From Aplectana chamaeleonis (lineage: Eukaryota > Nematoda > Chromadorea > Rhabditida > Cosmocercidae): a stretch of 64,000 bases of DNA. Of this stretch, positions 1 to 10,574 are shown piece by piece. The DNA is taken from the NCBI GenBank assembly GCA_029168955.1, contig JAPDOI010000009.1, positions 1,984,001 through 2,048,000 of the forward strand. Reading direction: 5' to 3'. The notes under the pieces were generated by a model. The model ran no database searches and had not been told where the DNA came from. It worked only from the letters and a program-made list of their open reading frames with translations. The translations under genes and the position numbers were made by a program. Within the stretch, counting starts at the first letter, position 1. Each line of letters starts with the position of its first letter.

Positions 1-343
1 CGTGAATTTCAATAGCACGCACTATATGTTTTAACCTACGAAAGTAGGGGTTCAGCTAGCTTCGCTTCAAATGAATTTTGTTGGTTCGTTATGTTTAGAG
101 TTCTTTTAGTTTTGTTGCCATCATCTTTATTATTTTTTATTCACATTTCCAGTGTATTCGTTTTGCTGCTTGGACCATATGGGCATAGAGCACCTTGCGT
201 AAAGGTAATAAATAATAAATTCGTTCAAGCCATTTGAATCCGATGTGTTGGTGTATTTTCAACAATGAAAAAAAAACTGAGTGCCGTGAAGTAACAAAAT
301 TCATTGTTTTGGGAGGCTTATCAGCAATAGAAATTCATACAGA
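1..343. other. Left edge, no feature recognised
   Basis: AT-rich DNA in which I see no open frame, RNA or repeat I can name. It probably contains the left end of the mariner relic that follows, but I could not identify a terminal inverted repeat. Confidence 0.3.
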
Positions 344-930
344 ATGGTGAGCGTTCTAAAAGAATCTGCTTCTTCATTTCCATTTGTACATCGATGGGTT
401 TTAGAGTTTAAACGTGGTCGTAGAAGCGTTCAAGATGAACTACGTAGTGGACGACCAAAAACTGCTACAAAACTAAAAATCATTGAGCAAGTACATAATA
501 TTGTCAGTTAAGATCCTAGTTTCACTAAGCTTGAAACTGCTAATACCATAGGCATCTCAGGCGAACGAGTAGTGCATCTTTTACATAACGAATTACGCAT
601 GAACAAGCTGTTTGGAAAGTTAGTGCCGGATTCATTAACATGCACGCGTTCACAAAAGCGTTCTGACGATGGTTAAATTGAATAAATTAAATAAAGTACG
701 AATTGCTTGTACATCCACCGTATTCACCAGATTTGGCTCCCAGAGACTACTACTTTTTTAGAAACTTGAAAGATTTCCTTCGTGGAAAGCGTTTTTCATC
801 GAATGAATAAGCTAAATCAGTCGTGGAACAGTATTTTGCAAAGCTTCCAGAAAATCATTACAGAGATGGTATAAAATTATTGCAGGATCATTGGAATAAG
901 TGTATTGGAGTTGGAGATTATATTGAATAA
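344..930 (+). pseudogene. Internally deleted mariner transposase relic
   Basis: Two recognisable pieces of a mariner/Mos1-type transposase lie close together. From 386 a frame reads VHRWVLEFKRGRRSVQDEL and continues through IGISGERVVHLLHNELRM, which is the helix-turn-helix DNA-binding half. It has an in-frame TAA at 509. From about 700, in another frame, comes VHPPYSPDLAPRDYYFFRNL, then KRFSSNE, a stop, and HYRDGIKLLQDHWNKCI, ending at a TAA at 928-930. This is the C-terminal catalytic part, containing the PDLAP motif with the third acidic residue. The middle of the protein, including the first two catalytic Asp residues (about 500 bases), is missing, so the element cannot make active transposase. 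Family assignment comes from motif recognition; the element ends were not located. Confidence 0.85.
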
Positions 931-1066
931 AAAAACCAATTTCATTTAAAAGTTCACATTCTTTCATTTTTGCTTTCAATACTTTTCAACCAGTCTGTAA
1001 TTCAACTTCCTCAATCCCTACTGGCGTACAAGGGAATTGTCGTTAACAAAACTTCTCTTATTCTTG

Positions 1067-1132
1067 CCCCCCCCCCCAATTGACTGTTTCGAATGTTCGT
1101 ACGGAATGATTCGGGGAGGGGGGGGGGGGGGG
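1067..1132. repeat. Poly-C / poly-G pair
   Basis: Eleven C (1067-1077) followed 40 bases later by fifteen G (1118-1132), so the single strand can fold back on itself. The short frames called across it on both strands are artefacts of the homopolymers. Confidence 0.7.
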
Positions 1133-1810
1133 CGGAAGAGCAGTGAGACGTTTCCTTCGAATTCTCCTCGACCGAGTGATAACGACCAAGTCAGGTCCAT
1201 TCTCTTCGAGAACTTCCCCACTGGCGTGAGCATTGTTGATTCTCTCGAACCGATGATTCTACCCAAGAGTTATAGGTGATCTGATAGTTAGAGATATACA
1301 AGGTCAAATACCTCCATAGACACAACAACAGAAACAATTACTTAAATTCATTGCACTTCATTATTAACAATATAATTACACTATAATTCACGAAAAATTT
1401 GAAAGACAGTCATTGAGGCAAGAACGTATTGCAACGTCCCAATCGGCGCCTAGTAGAACATTATTGTTGTACACGGTTCTATCAAATCCTGTAGCAATCA
1501 CTACATATACTGTACGGAGCTAAGCTATGGTTCGGCAGGATAGAACTTCGTCCTTCATCACTTGAACTGAGCTCCCATCTCCTTGTAATTGCCAATTATC
1601 GTTCGAGCATAGCAGGGAAGGCTTGCCACGAACCGTGAATTGCACGCGAGCCTCCACTTCGTTATTCTAAACATTTGACCGAGTCAAGTGTGAAACTCAG
1701 TGGATATAAAAAAAACAACTACAAAGGAAACATCATCATTCTACAAAGCACCTATGTAGGTTAGCTAGGTTGCTTAGGCTCAGGTTTCTAGAATGCGTCC
1801 GGGCAAAGTA

Positions 1811-2417
1811 AGGCCCCGGTAAGAGTTGGTTCTATTTGCATCTGTAACCCACCGACTCCCCCCAACACCCACCCGGTCGATACGTATGATTAAAATTAAG
1901 GGGTGAGGTTGAGAAAATCACTCGGTGTATCCAACTAGATATGACGATGATTACGTGACCAACAGGATTGCACCTGTTCAGAGAAATAGTGAAGGAGAGT
2001 ATGGTGAAGTAACGGAGGTAGCAGTAAGGTTAGCTTTCGAGTGATACGCAATGTTTTATCATCGGCCCGCCCACCCGGTAATTTTCTCATCCGCCGTCAT
2101 CCACGTATAGCATGAATATCGACCGCGTCGGGTACACCGAGTGATTTTCTCAACCTCACTCCATCATTTTAATCATACGTATCGACCGGGTGGGTGTTGG
2201 GGGGGGGGGTGCTGGAGGGGTGTTGGAGGGATACACCGAGTGATTTTCTCAACCTTACCCCACCACATTGTTCATACGTATCGACCGGGTGGGTGTTGGG
2301 GGGTGTTGGGGGTTGTTGGAGGGATACACCGGGTGATTTTTGCATCCCATTTCCAATGCTTTCTGTGTGTATCGACCGGGCTGGATACGTCGGCTCATCC
2401 AACTATGACCGGGGCCT
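1811..2417. mobile_element. Palindromic MITE with internal minisatellite
   Basis: The ends are inverted copies: AGGCCCCGGTAAGAGTTGG at 1811 and CCAACTATGACCGGGGCCT ending at 2417. Inside, a unit containing ACACCGAGTGATTTTCTCAA and CATACGTATCGACCGGGTGG occurs inverted at about 1858-1937 and then in direct tandem at about 2125-2380, separated by G-rich runs. About 607 bp, no coding capacity. An internal unit array between short inverted ends is typical of a non-autonomous DNA transposon. Confidence 0.65.
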
Positions 2418-3400
2418 AAGCAGCGGAGCAGTCGGTGATAGCAAAATATATCAGTGATAAGGATATTTTGACATGATAAGCCCAACGAGCCTTGCTTCGA
2501 CCGGCTTAAAATGAGCGACCTAGGTTATATTCCATAACATTGTCAGACACAGCGCTAAGACCAGTCGGACAGGAGCCCCCCCCCAAATATGTTGGATACG
2601 GGCCCAAAGATCGATATTCCAGATCATTCGTGCACGTGCTCTTCTCTGCACTCTTCTCATGCCATGTACTAAGTTGTGCTCTCTAACATTCTTCCTAAAA
2701 ATAAGGAATGTTCTAGAAAGCCTAGTCAAGATGTCTGTAAGCAGACTATTGTTGTTACTGTTATTACTGGTTCTTCACAAGAAACTTTTCCTGCTTAGCT
2801 GGTGCTCAACTCCACATGAAAAACTGAAGAGTGGCGAATTGCTCGTTTTCTCCCGGGATTTAAATAAACAAACGTTGATCTTTCAAAAATTGAAAAAACA
2901 TATATAGAATGTTAGTTCAACTTTCAAACAAAAACTTTTTTTCTGCTATGACTACTTGGACTATGAATATAACTGCCCCTTTTCGCTCAAATTTCTTGTA
3001 ATCTGCCCTCGTCTCGCCCAGACTCTCGGCCCCCTCGTACGGCGTCACCGCGACTGCGGCCCCAGTACACACTTAGGATACCTACTAAATAAATAAATGC
3101 CTACCAAAAAGACCAAATTTTCCCAGAGCCTATGTTTCTTTATACAAACCTGCGGAAATCAGTTCATAAGCGTTCATAGGCTTTTTTGGCAATTAGGAAG
3201 GAGAAACCGTCGTATCCCAAAGCTCACCTTTTCCCTCCTGCCAACTTGTAGAAGACCGCCCTCCTCGCATGGTATATCTGCGACGCAGCCATCGTTTGAG
3301 ATACCGAGGTTTGTATCGCTGCAGGAATTCGAACACGATTGGATCAAGACAGGATGCCGGCAGGAACATTTTTTTCTCTCCAGGGGTGAGACTTAATGGC
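2418..3400. other. Intergenic DNA, no supported feature
   Basis: Contains short overlapping frames (for example 2520-2729 minus, 2659-2907 plus and 3097-3396 plus) with no family motif and no consistent splice signals. Nothing here is called as a gene. Confidence 0.4.
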
Positions 3401-3401
3401 G

Positions 3402-3407
3402 TTTATT
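3402..3407 (-). terminator. Poly(A) signal of the C6-domain gene
   Basis: Minus-strand AATAAA, 26 bases downstream of the stop codon at 3433. It supports this stop as the true 3' end of the gene. Confidence 0.6.
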
Positions 3408-3432
3408 TACAATGAAAAAGATTAATCACTTT

Positions 3433-5228
3433 TTATATGGGGATCATACCTCTGTTCTGGCACATCATTCCAACTACTTTATGTGTGATATGACCATCAT
3501 CGACCACAGTCCATTCGCCATTACAACGGACGTTTTCTGGATAGACCGTCATGAATGATCCGCCTTCCAACGCCACTCTGAAGGTTCAAGCTACAAATTC
3601 TCCACTGGCCTGACCGAAGCAATTAGACAAAGGAGAAAAACGAACAACATCTCAGCTCCAGGACAAGCTACAGTAAGCTGTTCACATCCTGACGTTGCAT
3701 TGAGTTTCGTTTCGATTTTCGCCTCAGAGCAGTGGAAATCATTTGGACAACGGTAACGATCGATGGTATGCATAATCAAAGAAGAGCAGACAGCACAGGT
3801 CGGTGGCAGATCAGCAGTGCCTGAAAAAAGGTTTATGATCCGGAAATACTGTAGAAGTTTGAAACAGAGCGAGTTATGAACATGTCTCTGGATCTCAGAA
3901 CCAACCAGAAGAACAGAATCACCTGGTTTCTTGTTGGTGTCAGCAAGTGAACTGAGGGTGTCCCATCGAATTTCTCTTTTGCTTGACTTCGAAGCTGGAG
4001 GAGCTGGAGGAGCTGGAGGAGCTGGAGTCGGATCTGAAAAGATGTAAAATACACTGTGGGCAGGGTAGGAAGTCTTAAGCGCAGAGAATGGAGATCGAGC
4101 TCCTCTATCCACCACTAGAGTCAACCACCTTTCCCTAACACACCGCAGCCGGTGCACTGCCCCGCCATAGTCGGCAAGAGGCCGGACTGAGCCGTCTCGA
4201 GCAATCCTTCGCTGTCCTGCACCGATTCTAGTTGCCGGTTGTATGCCAATCGATTACACAAGCGTTCTGGAGCGCACTGTGGCCGGCACAGGCCGGCCAT
4301 TCAAGGGCATTTTCCACCTCAGTAAGCAATGCACTGCATACGTATGTACAGACCGGGAGAGCCACAGCTGTATCAGACCGGACAAGGCTGGCTCAAGCCG
4401 GCCATATCGGAGGGCTTCTTGACTTAACTATAAGTGGGCAATGCGTATCGAATAGGATGGCAACGATCGGCTCAAGCGTGCTCAGTCAGGACGCAGCGGG
4501 TGGAATTTTGACACCTGATTTACATGCCGTAGATGCTCATCAACCGGGTGGGGGTACAGTCGATCGACCGACTATGACGGGGCCTACACCGTAAGTGCGA
4601 GACAATAGAACGAGGCGTCACTATGGATCCAAAATTCGATCGTAAACGCTGTTTCTAATACAATTCACCCCAGCTGAAGACAGGGCTCACGGTAAAGATC
4701 ATCGTTGGGCTATATTCATGAGAAAGTAGATCTGGCCACCACAAAAGCGAACGTTAATGAAACACCGAAGAAAACGCGCAGGAGCAACTCATGGCGGCTC
4801 ATAATGGGTGTCCGCCCGCCCACAATTTATGTTTTTATAAACGCTTATTTTGCCGTCTTTAATTTTGATCTCAAAATTGTTGCTAGTCTCTTGGAATAGT
4901 TAGCAACTTTTTTTGAGAGCAAAATAAAATTTGGCAAAACATGCATTCATAGAAAACTCATAAATTGGGGGCGGTAGGACACCCGTAATTAGCCGCTATA
5001 ACCTGCTCCAGCGCGTTTTTCTACGACTTCTCCAAAATCAAAAGCGACCTGCAGGTTGTCAGAAAGCTGTTTATTTTTTCATTAGGCATCGCAACGCAGA
5101 TAACGCACCCGGTACCAAGCAGTTGATGTTGGTGATTCCTCCTGACTGCTCAGCATATGGACCAGTGAACCTCCATGTTGTTCCTTCACATTCAATTGTA
5201 TGCTGCGCGAGGAACTGTTGGACATTGA
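3433..5228 (-). CDS. C6-domain (DUF281) nematode protein, 5' end not found
   Basis: Four exons in consistent phase: 5228..5109, 4033..3923, 3820..3649 and 3577..3433 (stop TAA at 3433). The first exon carries the end of one C6 domain (IECEGTTWRF ... NINCLVP). The next is a Pro/Ala linker (PAPPAPPAPPASKSSKREI). The last two make a second domain: PPTCAVC, YRCPNDFHC, GCEQLTVACPGAE, then after an intron IVALEGGSFMTV, VRCNGEWTV, MMCQNRG. The spaced cysteines and the C-(x)3-W motif near the end match the nematode C6 family (presumed extracellular; biochemical role unknown). Joins checked: phase 1 at 5109/4033, phase 1 at 3923/3820 and phase 2 at 3649/3577, all with GT...AG borders. The 1075-base intron between the first two exons holds a palindromic repeat. 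I found no signal peptide or start codon, so the gene continues upstream of 5228 or is truncated. Confidence 0.72.
4160..4580. mobile_element. Palindromic repeat in C6-gene intron
   Basis: Begins CCCCGCCATAGTCGG and ends CCGACTATGACGGGG, an inverted pair. Its right edge (TATGACGGGGCCTA) resembles the terminus of the MITE ending at 2417. Internal sequence is rich in GGCCGGC palindromes. It lies wholly inside an intron. Confidence 0.5.
4690..4995. repeat. Dispersed palindromic repeat, family A
   Basis: Contains GATCTGGCCACCACAAAAGCG, GGGTGTCCGCCCGCC and an inverted partner around 4960-4990 (GGGGGCGGTAGGACACCC). Related text recurs at about 15585-16018, 43600-43770 and 44990-45140. Non-coding. 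Confidence 0.5.
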
Positions 5229-5339
5229 CTGCAAGAAATACAGTGTATAGGACTACCACCGTAGGTCACTAGTATGTTGTGTATTTTTGACTAACATTGT
5301 GAACTCATGTCACATTGTATTTATACTCTGTTCATTATA

Positions 5340-5560
5340 GTTGTGCCATTCGAATAGATTCGAGTCGATTCAAATAATAGCCATTCGAATACGTATTCCT
5401 TATGGGAATTTCCAAAACAGCACCATTCGAATACTATTCAAAAATCGGACCTCAAAAAACAGGGTCATTTGAATCTATTAGATATTCGAAGCATGCAATT
5501 CGAATGAACATTCGAACAGTTATCATTTCGAATAGTTCCGAATAAATCTGCCCCGTCGTC
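5340..5560. repeat. ATTCGAAT-rich minisatellite
   Basis: Degenerate units of about 45-50 bases built around CATTCGAATAC / ATTCGAA with GGACCTCAAAAAA spacers. The same array type recurs at 7225-7440. Confidence 0.6.
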
Positions 5561-7030
5561 GCTATTTAAGGTGTACGGTAGGTGGCCGTGTATTACATGG
5601 GCAGGCATGATCACCTCAAAGGATTTCGAAATCACTTGGCGCCTCGCCGCGTGCAAAACGTGGTATCGTCAGTCACTGGATGAGGGATCGCCGCGACGCT
5701 GCTTGGCGGAAAAAATTGAGCGCGAGAAAACGACGGGAGGGTGGCTATTGATCGAACGACGCCCAACTGCTGAGTGCGGCTATCTCCCTGTGAGACACCG
5801 ACGATAAAACCACATGGTTTGATGTGCGTCCTCACCGCAGTTTCTGTGTTCGTCAGCGCTGCAACAAACGATTGCGTTGACTGGTTCCCCCTCATTTAAT
5901 TATTTATTATTTATTATACGACTATTATGCAATGGACTCATGGTTTTTTTGGGATATGGCAAACCTTGTACTCATGGCATTTGTTGGTATATGGCGAACC
6001 TTGTTTTTTTTCCTTCTGTGATGGGCCGTAGTTGACGTGACAGACATTGTCTTGTTTTTCGGTTATTATTATTGTCTATAGCAAAGCTATAACAATCATT
6101 CAGTTCCCATTTAAAATCTTTTAAGGTCGTCCCTAATACAGTTCGGAGCCATATATTTTTCTATCTCTTCTTTTTTTGCTTCACCTTACGAGTTCCTCCT
6201 ACATTACTAAACTAAGGGTCGTGCCAGATGACTGCAGCTAGAAACGAACGTAATTGCCTTCATCTACACTTATCAACCATTGGTACATCGAAACTGTATT
6301 GAGACATCTCGCCCAGATACCTGACTGTGGTCGGAGAACCTCTATGCATCCTAGGATGCCGCGTGGGTAGGGCCGCTTGTACAACAATCTTTACAACAGG
6401 ATACGGATTAGAATGAATTCCTCTTCTGGAACATGAGAAACTGATGGTTTCAGTTTTCTGGCGCTTTATGGGTTCTTTCTTACTGCCCCCTCTCTACCAT
6501 TAGCGGCTCCAAACTTTAACTAGGGTCGCCCTCCAAAAATTTTTCTGATTAAAGCAATGATCTTACGTCCGCTGTTGAATCTTTGCGCTGAGTTTTTGAT
6601 TGTTTTTAATTGCATTTGTGTTTTTTTTTCAAGTTTCTATCCATTGTTTTCGATGTTGTTGAGCGCGTCGGCAACGACGTATAATAAATAATAAATAATT
6701 AAATGTGTAACTGTACCCAATGAATCTGTAACTAATAATATTTTGACTAGGGAATCAGAGGAGCACGCTCAAGTGCTAAGTTGTTCGAGAACCTCCAATA
6801 GTTTTTTTCTCATCATAAAATTCTGAACCCCTTAGAAATGCCTAAATTGCAAAAAAAATCCTTTCAGAGGCATACCAATTCCCGCAAGTTCCAAGATTAT
6901 CTGACAGAGCTTAGTTTGTAAAGATATTGTGTAAATAAAAGAAAAAAATGAAAATTCTTCGAAGGCAACGATTGAAACTACCCTCAACTTATCACCAGAA
7001 ATCGTAAGGTCCTTGGCCCATTGCAACAAT
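5561..7030. other. AT-rich intergenic DNA
   Basis: No gene or RNA recognised. Contains TTATT/TAATAAA-rich simple sequence near 5896-5920 and 6680-6705 and short frames without motifs. Confidence 0.35.
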
Positions 7031-7034
7031 AGCG

Positions 7035-7135
7035 TTCAAAAACCGGCTTAAACCAATAGCAGTATGCGGCCGCAAAGCCCCACCCACTCCCTCGGTAGCC
7101 ACAGGAAAGTGGGCGGAGTGGACACACAACATTCA
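7035..7135. repeat. Short GC hairpin repeat, copy 1
   Basis: CCCCACCCACTCCC pairs with a downstream GGAAAGTGGGCGGAGTGG. A second, diverged copy lies at about 8690-8800, also preceded by a GGCT(T/A)TAAA-like stretch. A dispersed non-coding repeat. Confidence 0.45.
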
Positions 7136-7224
7136 AGTTTTGGGACGCGCGCACATGCTCACGATCAATGGTAGTGAGATTCGCTCCGAGATAGAGGAAA
7201 CATTGACTGCTAAACTGACTTGTT

Positions 7225-7440
7225 TTCAGTCTGTCGATTCGAAATCATTCGCTAAATTATTCGAATATATATTCGAATCGAACTTATCCGAATCTATTCG
7301 AAATTCGGAGCTCGAAAAAAGGAGGTCATTTGAAAATATTCAAAATTCAGACCTAAAAAAGGGGTCATTCGAATGTATTCAAAACTCGGACTTTGAAAAA
7401 AAGGGGGTCATTCAAATCTATTCGATATTCGATCTTTTCG
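7225..7440. repeat. ATTCGAAT-rich minisatellite, second array
   Basis: About four units of GGTCATTCGAATCTATTC / AAAATTCGGACCT type with A-runs between them. Same family as 5340-5560. The apparent frame 7140-7571 is produced by this repeat. Confidence 0.6.
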
Positions 7441-7837
7441 TCCAGGGCACAACTACACTGTTTATAAAGCAGTGCCAAACTCTTGGTCCGCCATTGGTCC
7501 TCGACAGGCCCTCTGTTAAGATTATCGACGCGTTCCCGGCCGGCCCCGGTCCGTATCGGCGGCCTGTTTGAGTTTATTTTTTTAGAATGCAGAGGAAAAT
7601 TCGGGCACAAGAAATTCTTGAAATCCTCATTTTTTTTATCCACCAGGGCTATGTTAGTTCATGGAACATTTGGACCCTGTGAGAACTAGATTGTGTTAAC
7701 AGAACAATATATGTACTTCACGGAACTTTTCCGATGAGGCTAGTCATATAACAAGTCAATCCCTGGATGGAGGGAAACCGTTCCGTTCCGCTTCCGATAT
7801 TTCTGGCCCGGGAACGGAAAAAATAGTGTTACACGGC

Positions 7838-7978
7838 TAAGGGGCCGCATAGAGTCCCGCCGTTGAAAGGCGCGGCAGCATGCAACAGAGGGGAACCGAT
7901 CGTGCGGCGCCGCACGATCGATACTCCTCCATTGCATTCCGCAGCACCTTTCAGCGGCGAGACTCTATGCGGCCCCTA
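7838..7978. mobile_element. GC-rich palindromic MITE (about 141 bp)
   Basis: Near-complete inverted repeat from GGGGCCGCATAGAGTC to GACTCTATGCGGCCCC, with the palindrome GATCGTGCGGCGCCGCACGATC at its centre. A close relative lies at 56226-56366. Confidence 0.75.
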
Positions 7979-8039
7979 ATGGTAGTATGTCTAGGCAATG
8001 GTGTTTAAAGGCATCATGAGGGCCTGCAAATCACTGCCG

Positions 8040-8347
8040 AACTCTTGTTTTCAGCAGAGTGATTTTTTAAGTGTCCTGGGTCCTTTTCGGACTCTCCAGG
8101 AGCGAGGACTCGATATTGTGGAATGCCTCAAGATTTTATGTAGCTTGAATCATTATTAGTTTATTGACTGAAACCAAAGGTTATCGATTGAGGGCTGCAG
8201 TCAATGAGCAGCGATGAAATGTGAGAATGAGGCAACGCATAATTTTTTGGTCTCTTCCGTTTCCGAATTTCCGCTTCCGGCATGTTTTCGCAATTTTTCT
8301 TCCGTTTCCGCTTCCGAAAATCTCGACAAAGATTTCCGCACAGCCCT
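8040..8347. mobile_element. Truncated hAT-like MITE
   Basis: Right end TTCCGCACAGCCCTG, preceded by TTCCGTTTCCGCTTCCG repeats. The inner text (ATTATTAGTTTATTGACTG, GGAATGCCTC) is the reverse complement of sequence just inside the left end of the full-length element at 52886-54745. The matching left terminus is absent here. Confidence 0.55.
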
Positions 8348-8689
8348 GGAGGTAATAGCAGCGACGCGGTTTCAACAATACGTATCCGGAAGATCCGCGA
8401 AAAGGAAATTTTCATAATATCTTCATTATCCAACGAATCCGAATTCACGCTTATCTAATACAGAGTCTTTTGAGGGACCAGTTTTTTTTCTCTCCAGAAA
8501 TAGAAAAACAATTTAATTTTCCAGATAAAGATAGACGAATGACAAAAGAAATATTATCGGATAAGACATAATACGCAATCAACAAAACGATTAATTTGAA
8601 AGCTGTGTTCGCGATAGAAGCAGTCTTTAACTTTTTCCCTGGAAATCAACAATTCTGAAGTCCAGTGCAACAGCAATGTCAAGGCACGG

Positions 8690-8800
8690 CTGAAAACGAG
8701 TCATAAATAGCCCTACACGGCTTTAAAATTAGAATATGGTATGCCAGCCCCGCCCACTTACCATAGGAAGTGGGCGGGACGGGCACACCTAGTTCATGCT
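8690..8800. repeat. Short GC hairpin repeat, copy 2
   Basis: CCCCGCCCACTTACC pairs with AGGAAGTGGGCGGGAC. Same family as 7035-7135. Confidence 0.45.
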
Positions 8801-9079
8801 TTGCGCTGTGAAAGGCTATTTGGGTCTCGCTTTTATCCGATTACTCGACATTACTGTTGCAACAAAACCGTGACTTCTGATTTCCGGTGAGAATTCAACG
8901 AGTATTTTCAATGTCAACCCTGCTTGTGAAATATTTAGACAATGGAGAGATGGTGTATATTGTAATTTTCAGAAACTCCCGGGAAGAGCAAAGTTCGCCC
9001 CCCCCCCCCGAGACGGAATTCCGTGAACCTTTTCGGTGATCGAATCTAACTTCCACAGGGTTAATTGTTGCATGAACTC

Positions 9080-9859
9080 CTCAGGCAACAGGTGCGGACT
9101 GACCGCTGGCAATAAAGGCCCCTCCGGGCGGTACGCCGGCAAGCTGGGGGCGAATGGCTGCTCATCGTGCCTCGGCGGGCGGATCGCTGCGTTTTGGCGG
9201 GCGGATAGCGGCACCTGGGAAACTTGATCACGTTAGCGGGCGGATCGCCGGCAAGCACTAAAGCGGCGATCCGCCCGCAACCTGCCAGCGATCCACCCGC
9301 AAGGGCTTTGGTAGCCAGCGATCCGCCCACTGAGCTATGAGATGCAGCGATCTGCCCGCAACCTGCCGGCGATCCGCCTGCCACTGCCTTGATAGCCAGC
9401 GATCCGCCCGCTCAAATTTTACAAGCAGAAACTTGTCAATCATTGACGAGTTCTTCTCTGGTATCAGTATCATGCGCAAAGTAAGTAAACCGAAGGGTAT
9501 AAAAAACGCTCCATCGCACTGAATGCTCAGTCGGCATTTAGAGGCCGATCCTCCTTTTGAGGTCAAGTCACCTTTGAAGGACCACTTAGAGGCCGGAGAA
9601 TAATATTTGGCAGCTGAGGGGATGGTCCCCAAGGCTAGGGGGGCGGTCCCGCACATGGAGACCGTGGTGGGAGACATCGGAACAACCCATATGAGGCATC
9701 GAGGGCGGATCGCTGGCTACTGGCGGGCGGATCGCTGGCTACTGGCGGGCGGATCGCTGGCTACAAGTTGGCGGATCGCTGGCTACTGGCGGGCGGATGG
9801 CGGGGGGATGTCTATCTTCCCGCCGAATGCCAGCGATCCGCCCGCACCTACTGTCTGAG
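9080..9859. mobile_element. GCGGATCGCTGG element, copy 1
   Basis: Palindromic element of about 780 bp. Left edge is a diverged CTCAGGCAACAGGTGCGG; right edge CCGCACCTACTGTCTGAG. The outer parts are made of GGCGGATCGCTGG units and their complements, including a short tandem at 9705-9800. The short frames in this stretch follow the repeat and are not genes. Full second copy at 22129-23031. Confidence 0.7.
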
Positions 9860-10574
9860 TCAATTAGCTCTGTAAAGCTCAGAGCCGATTGAGATTTTCG
9901 AATAACGATGAATTCTATTAGATAGAGCAAATATTAAGCTCTCGATGGGTATACCAAAATTGATCTAAAGATATTAGTTGATTGATATTTGGTGCAAGAT
10001 TTTCTGTCCAACGTAACAGTACGATTTTGCACGATTGGCAATGGGTTCAAGTATTTACATACGTGACACCCTGTGAGTCATTTGAAGAAATGAAAAACTA
10101 ACTGTCTCTCACAGACGGTCCATCGGCAAACCTGATGGCGAGTGATGCCCCGGCGGGACACCTCAGAATCATGAAGCATTTACCCATTCGTCGGTCAAGA
10201 TAGTATACCTGAATTACGTTATCTGTCAATATGAATACATTTCATCGATATGTGTACGCTACACCTAGAATTTTAACGAGAGCAGGTGCCCCGCATTCAC
10301 AAGTCTATGACCGGGAGAACGCTGATTGCTCTAGAGAGCTCACTAACGATGAGAAGCTTCGAATGTGGCACACCACCTTCCACAGCATAAAGTCGGAAAA
10401 AGGTTCTTGAAAGGTTATGTGTAGTGTTCCTATCGCAAAATACGAATATGGTAGTTAGCCCATGGTGCAATGTGCAGAAAAGGTCATTAGTGTGACGCGC
10501 GAAATTGTTCGCTTTCAACATTGACGCTGATAGACGCGCCGCCATAGCTTCGTTGGGTGGAGCCATGTACTCCA
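9860..10574. other. Intergenic DNA, no supported feature
   Basis: A 93-codon minus-strand frame (10578-10297) looks somewhat protein-like, but I recognise no domain and see no flanking splice signals, so it is not called. Confidence 0.3.

Noticed and set aside
1018..1279. Paired 80-codon frames on both strands
   Set aside because: Produced by the poly-C and poly-G tracts.
3097..3396. 99-codon plus-strand frame upstream of the C6 gene's 3' end
   Set aside because: No known domain; it shares only a short FEHDW coincidence with a frame at 55190.
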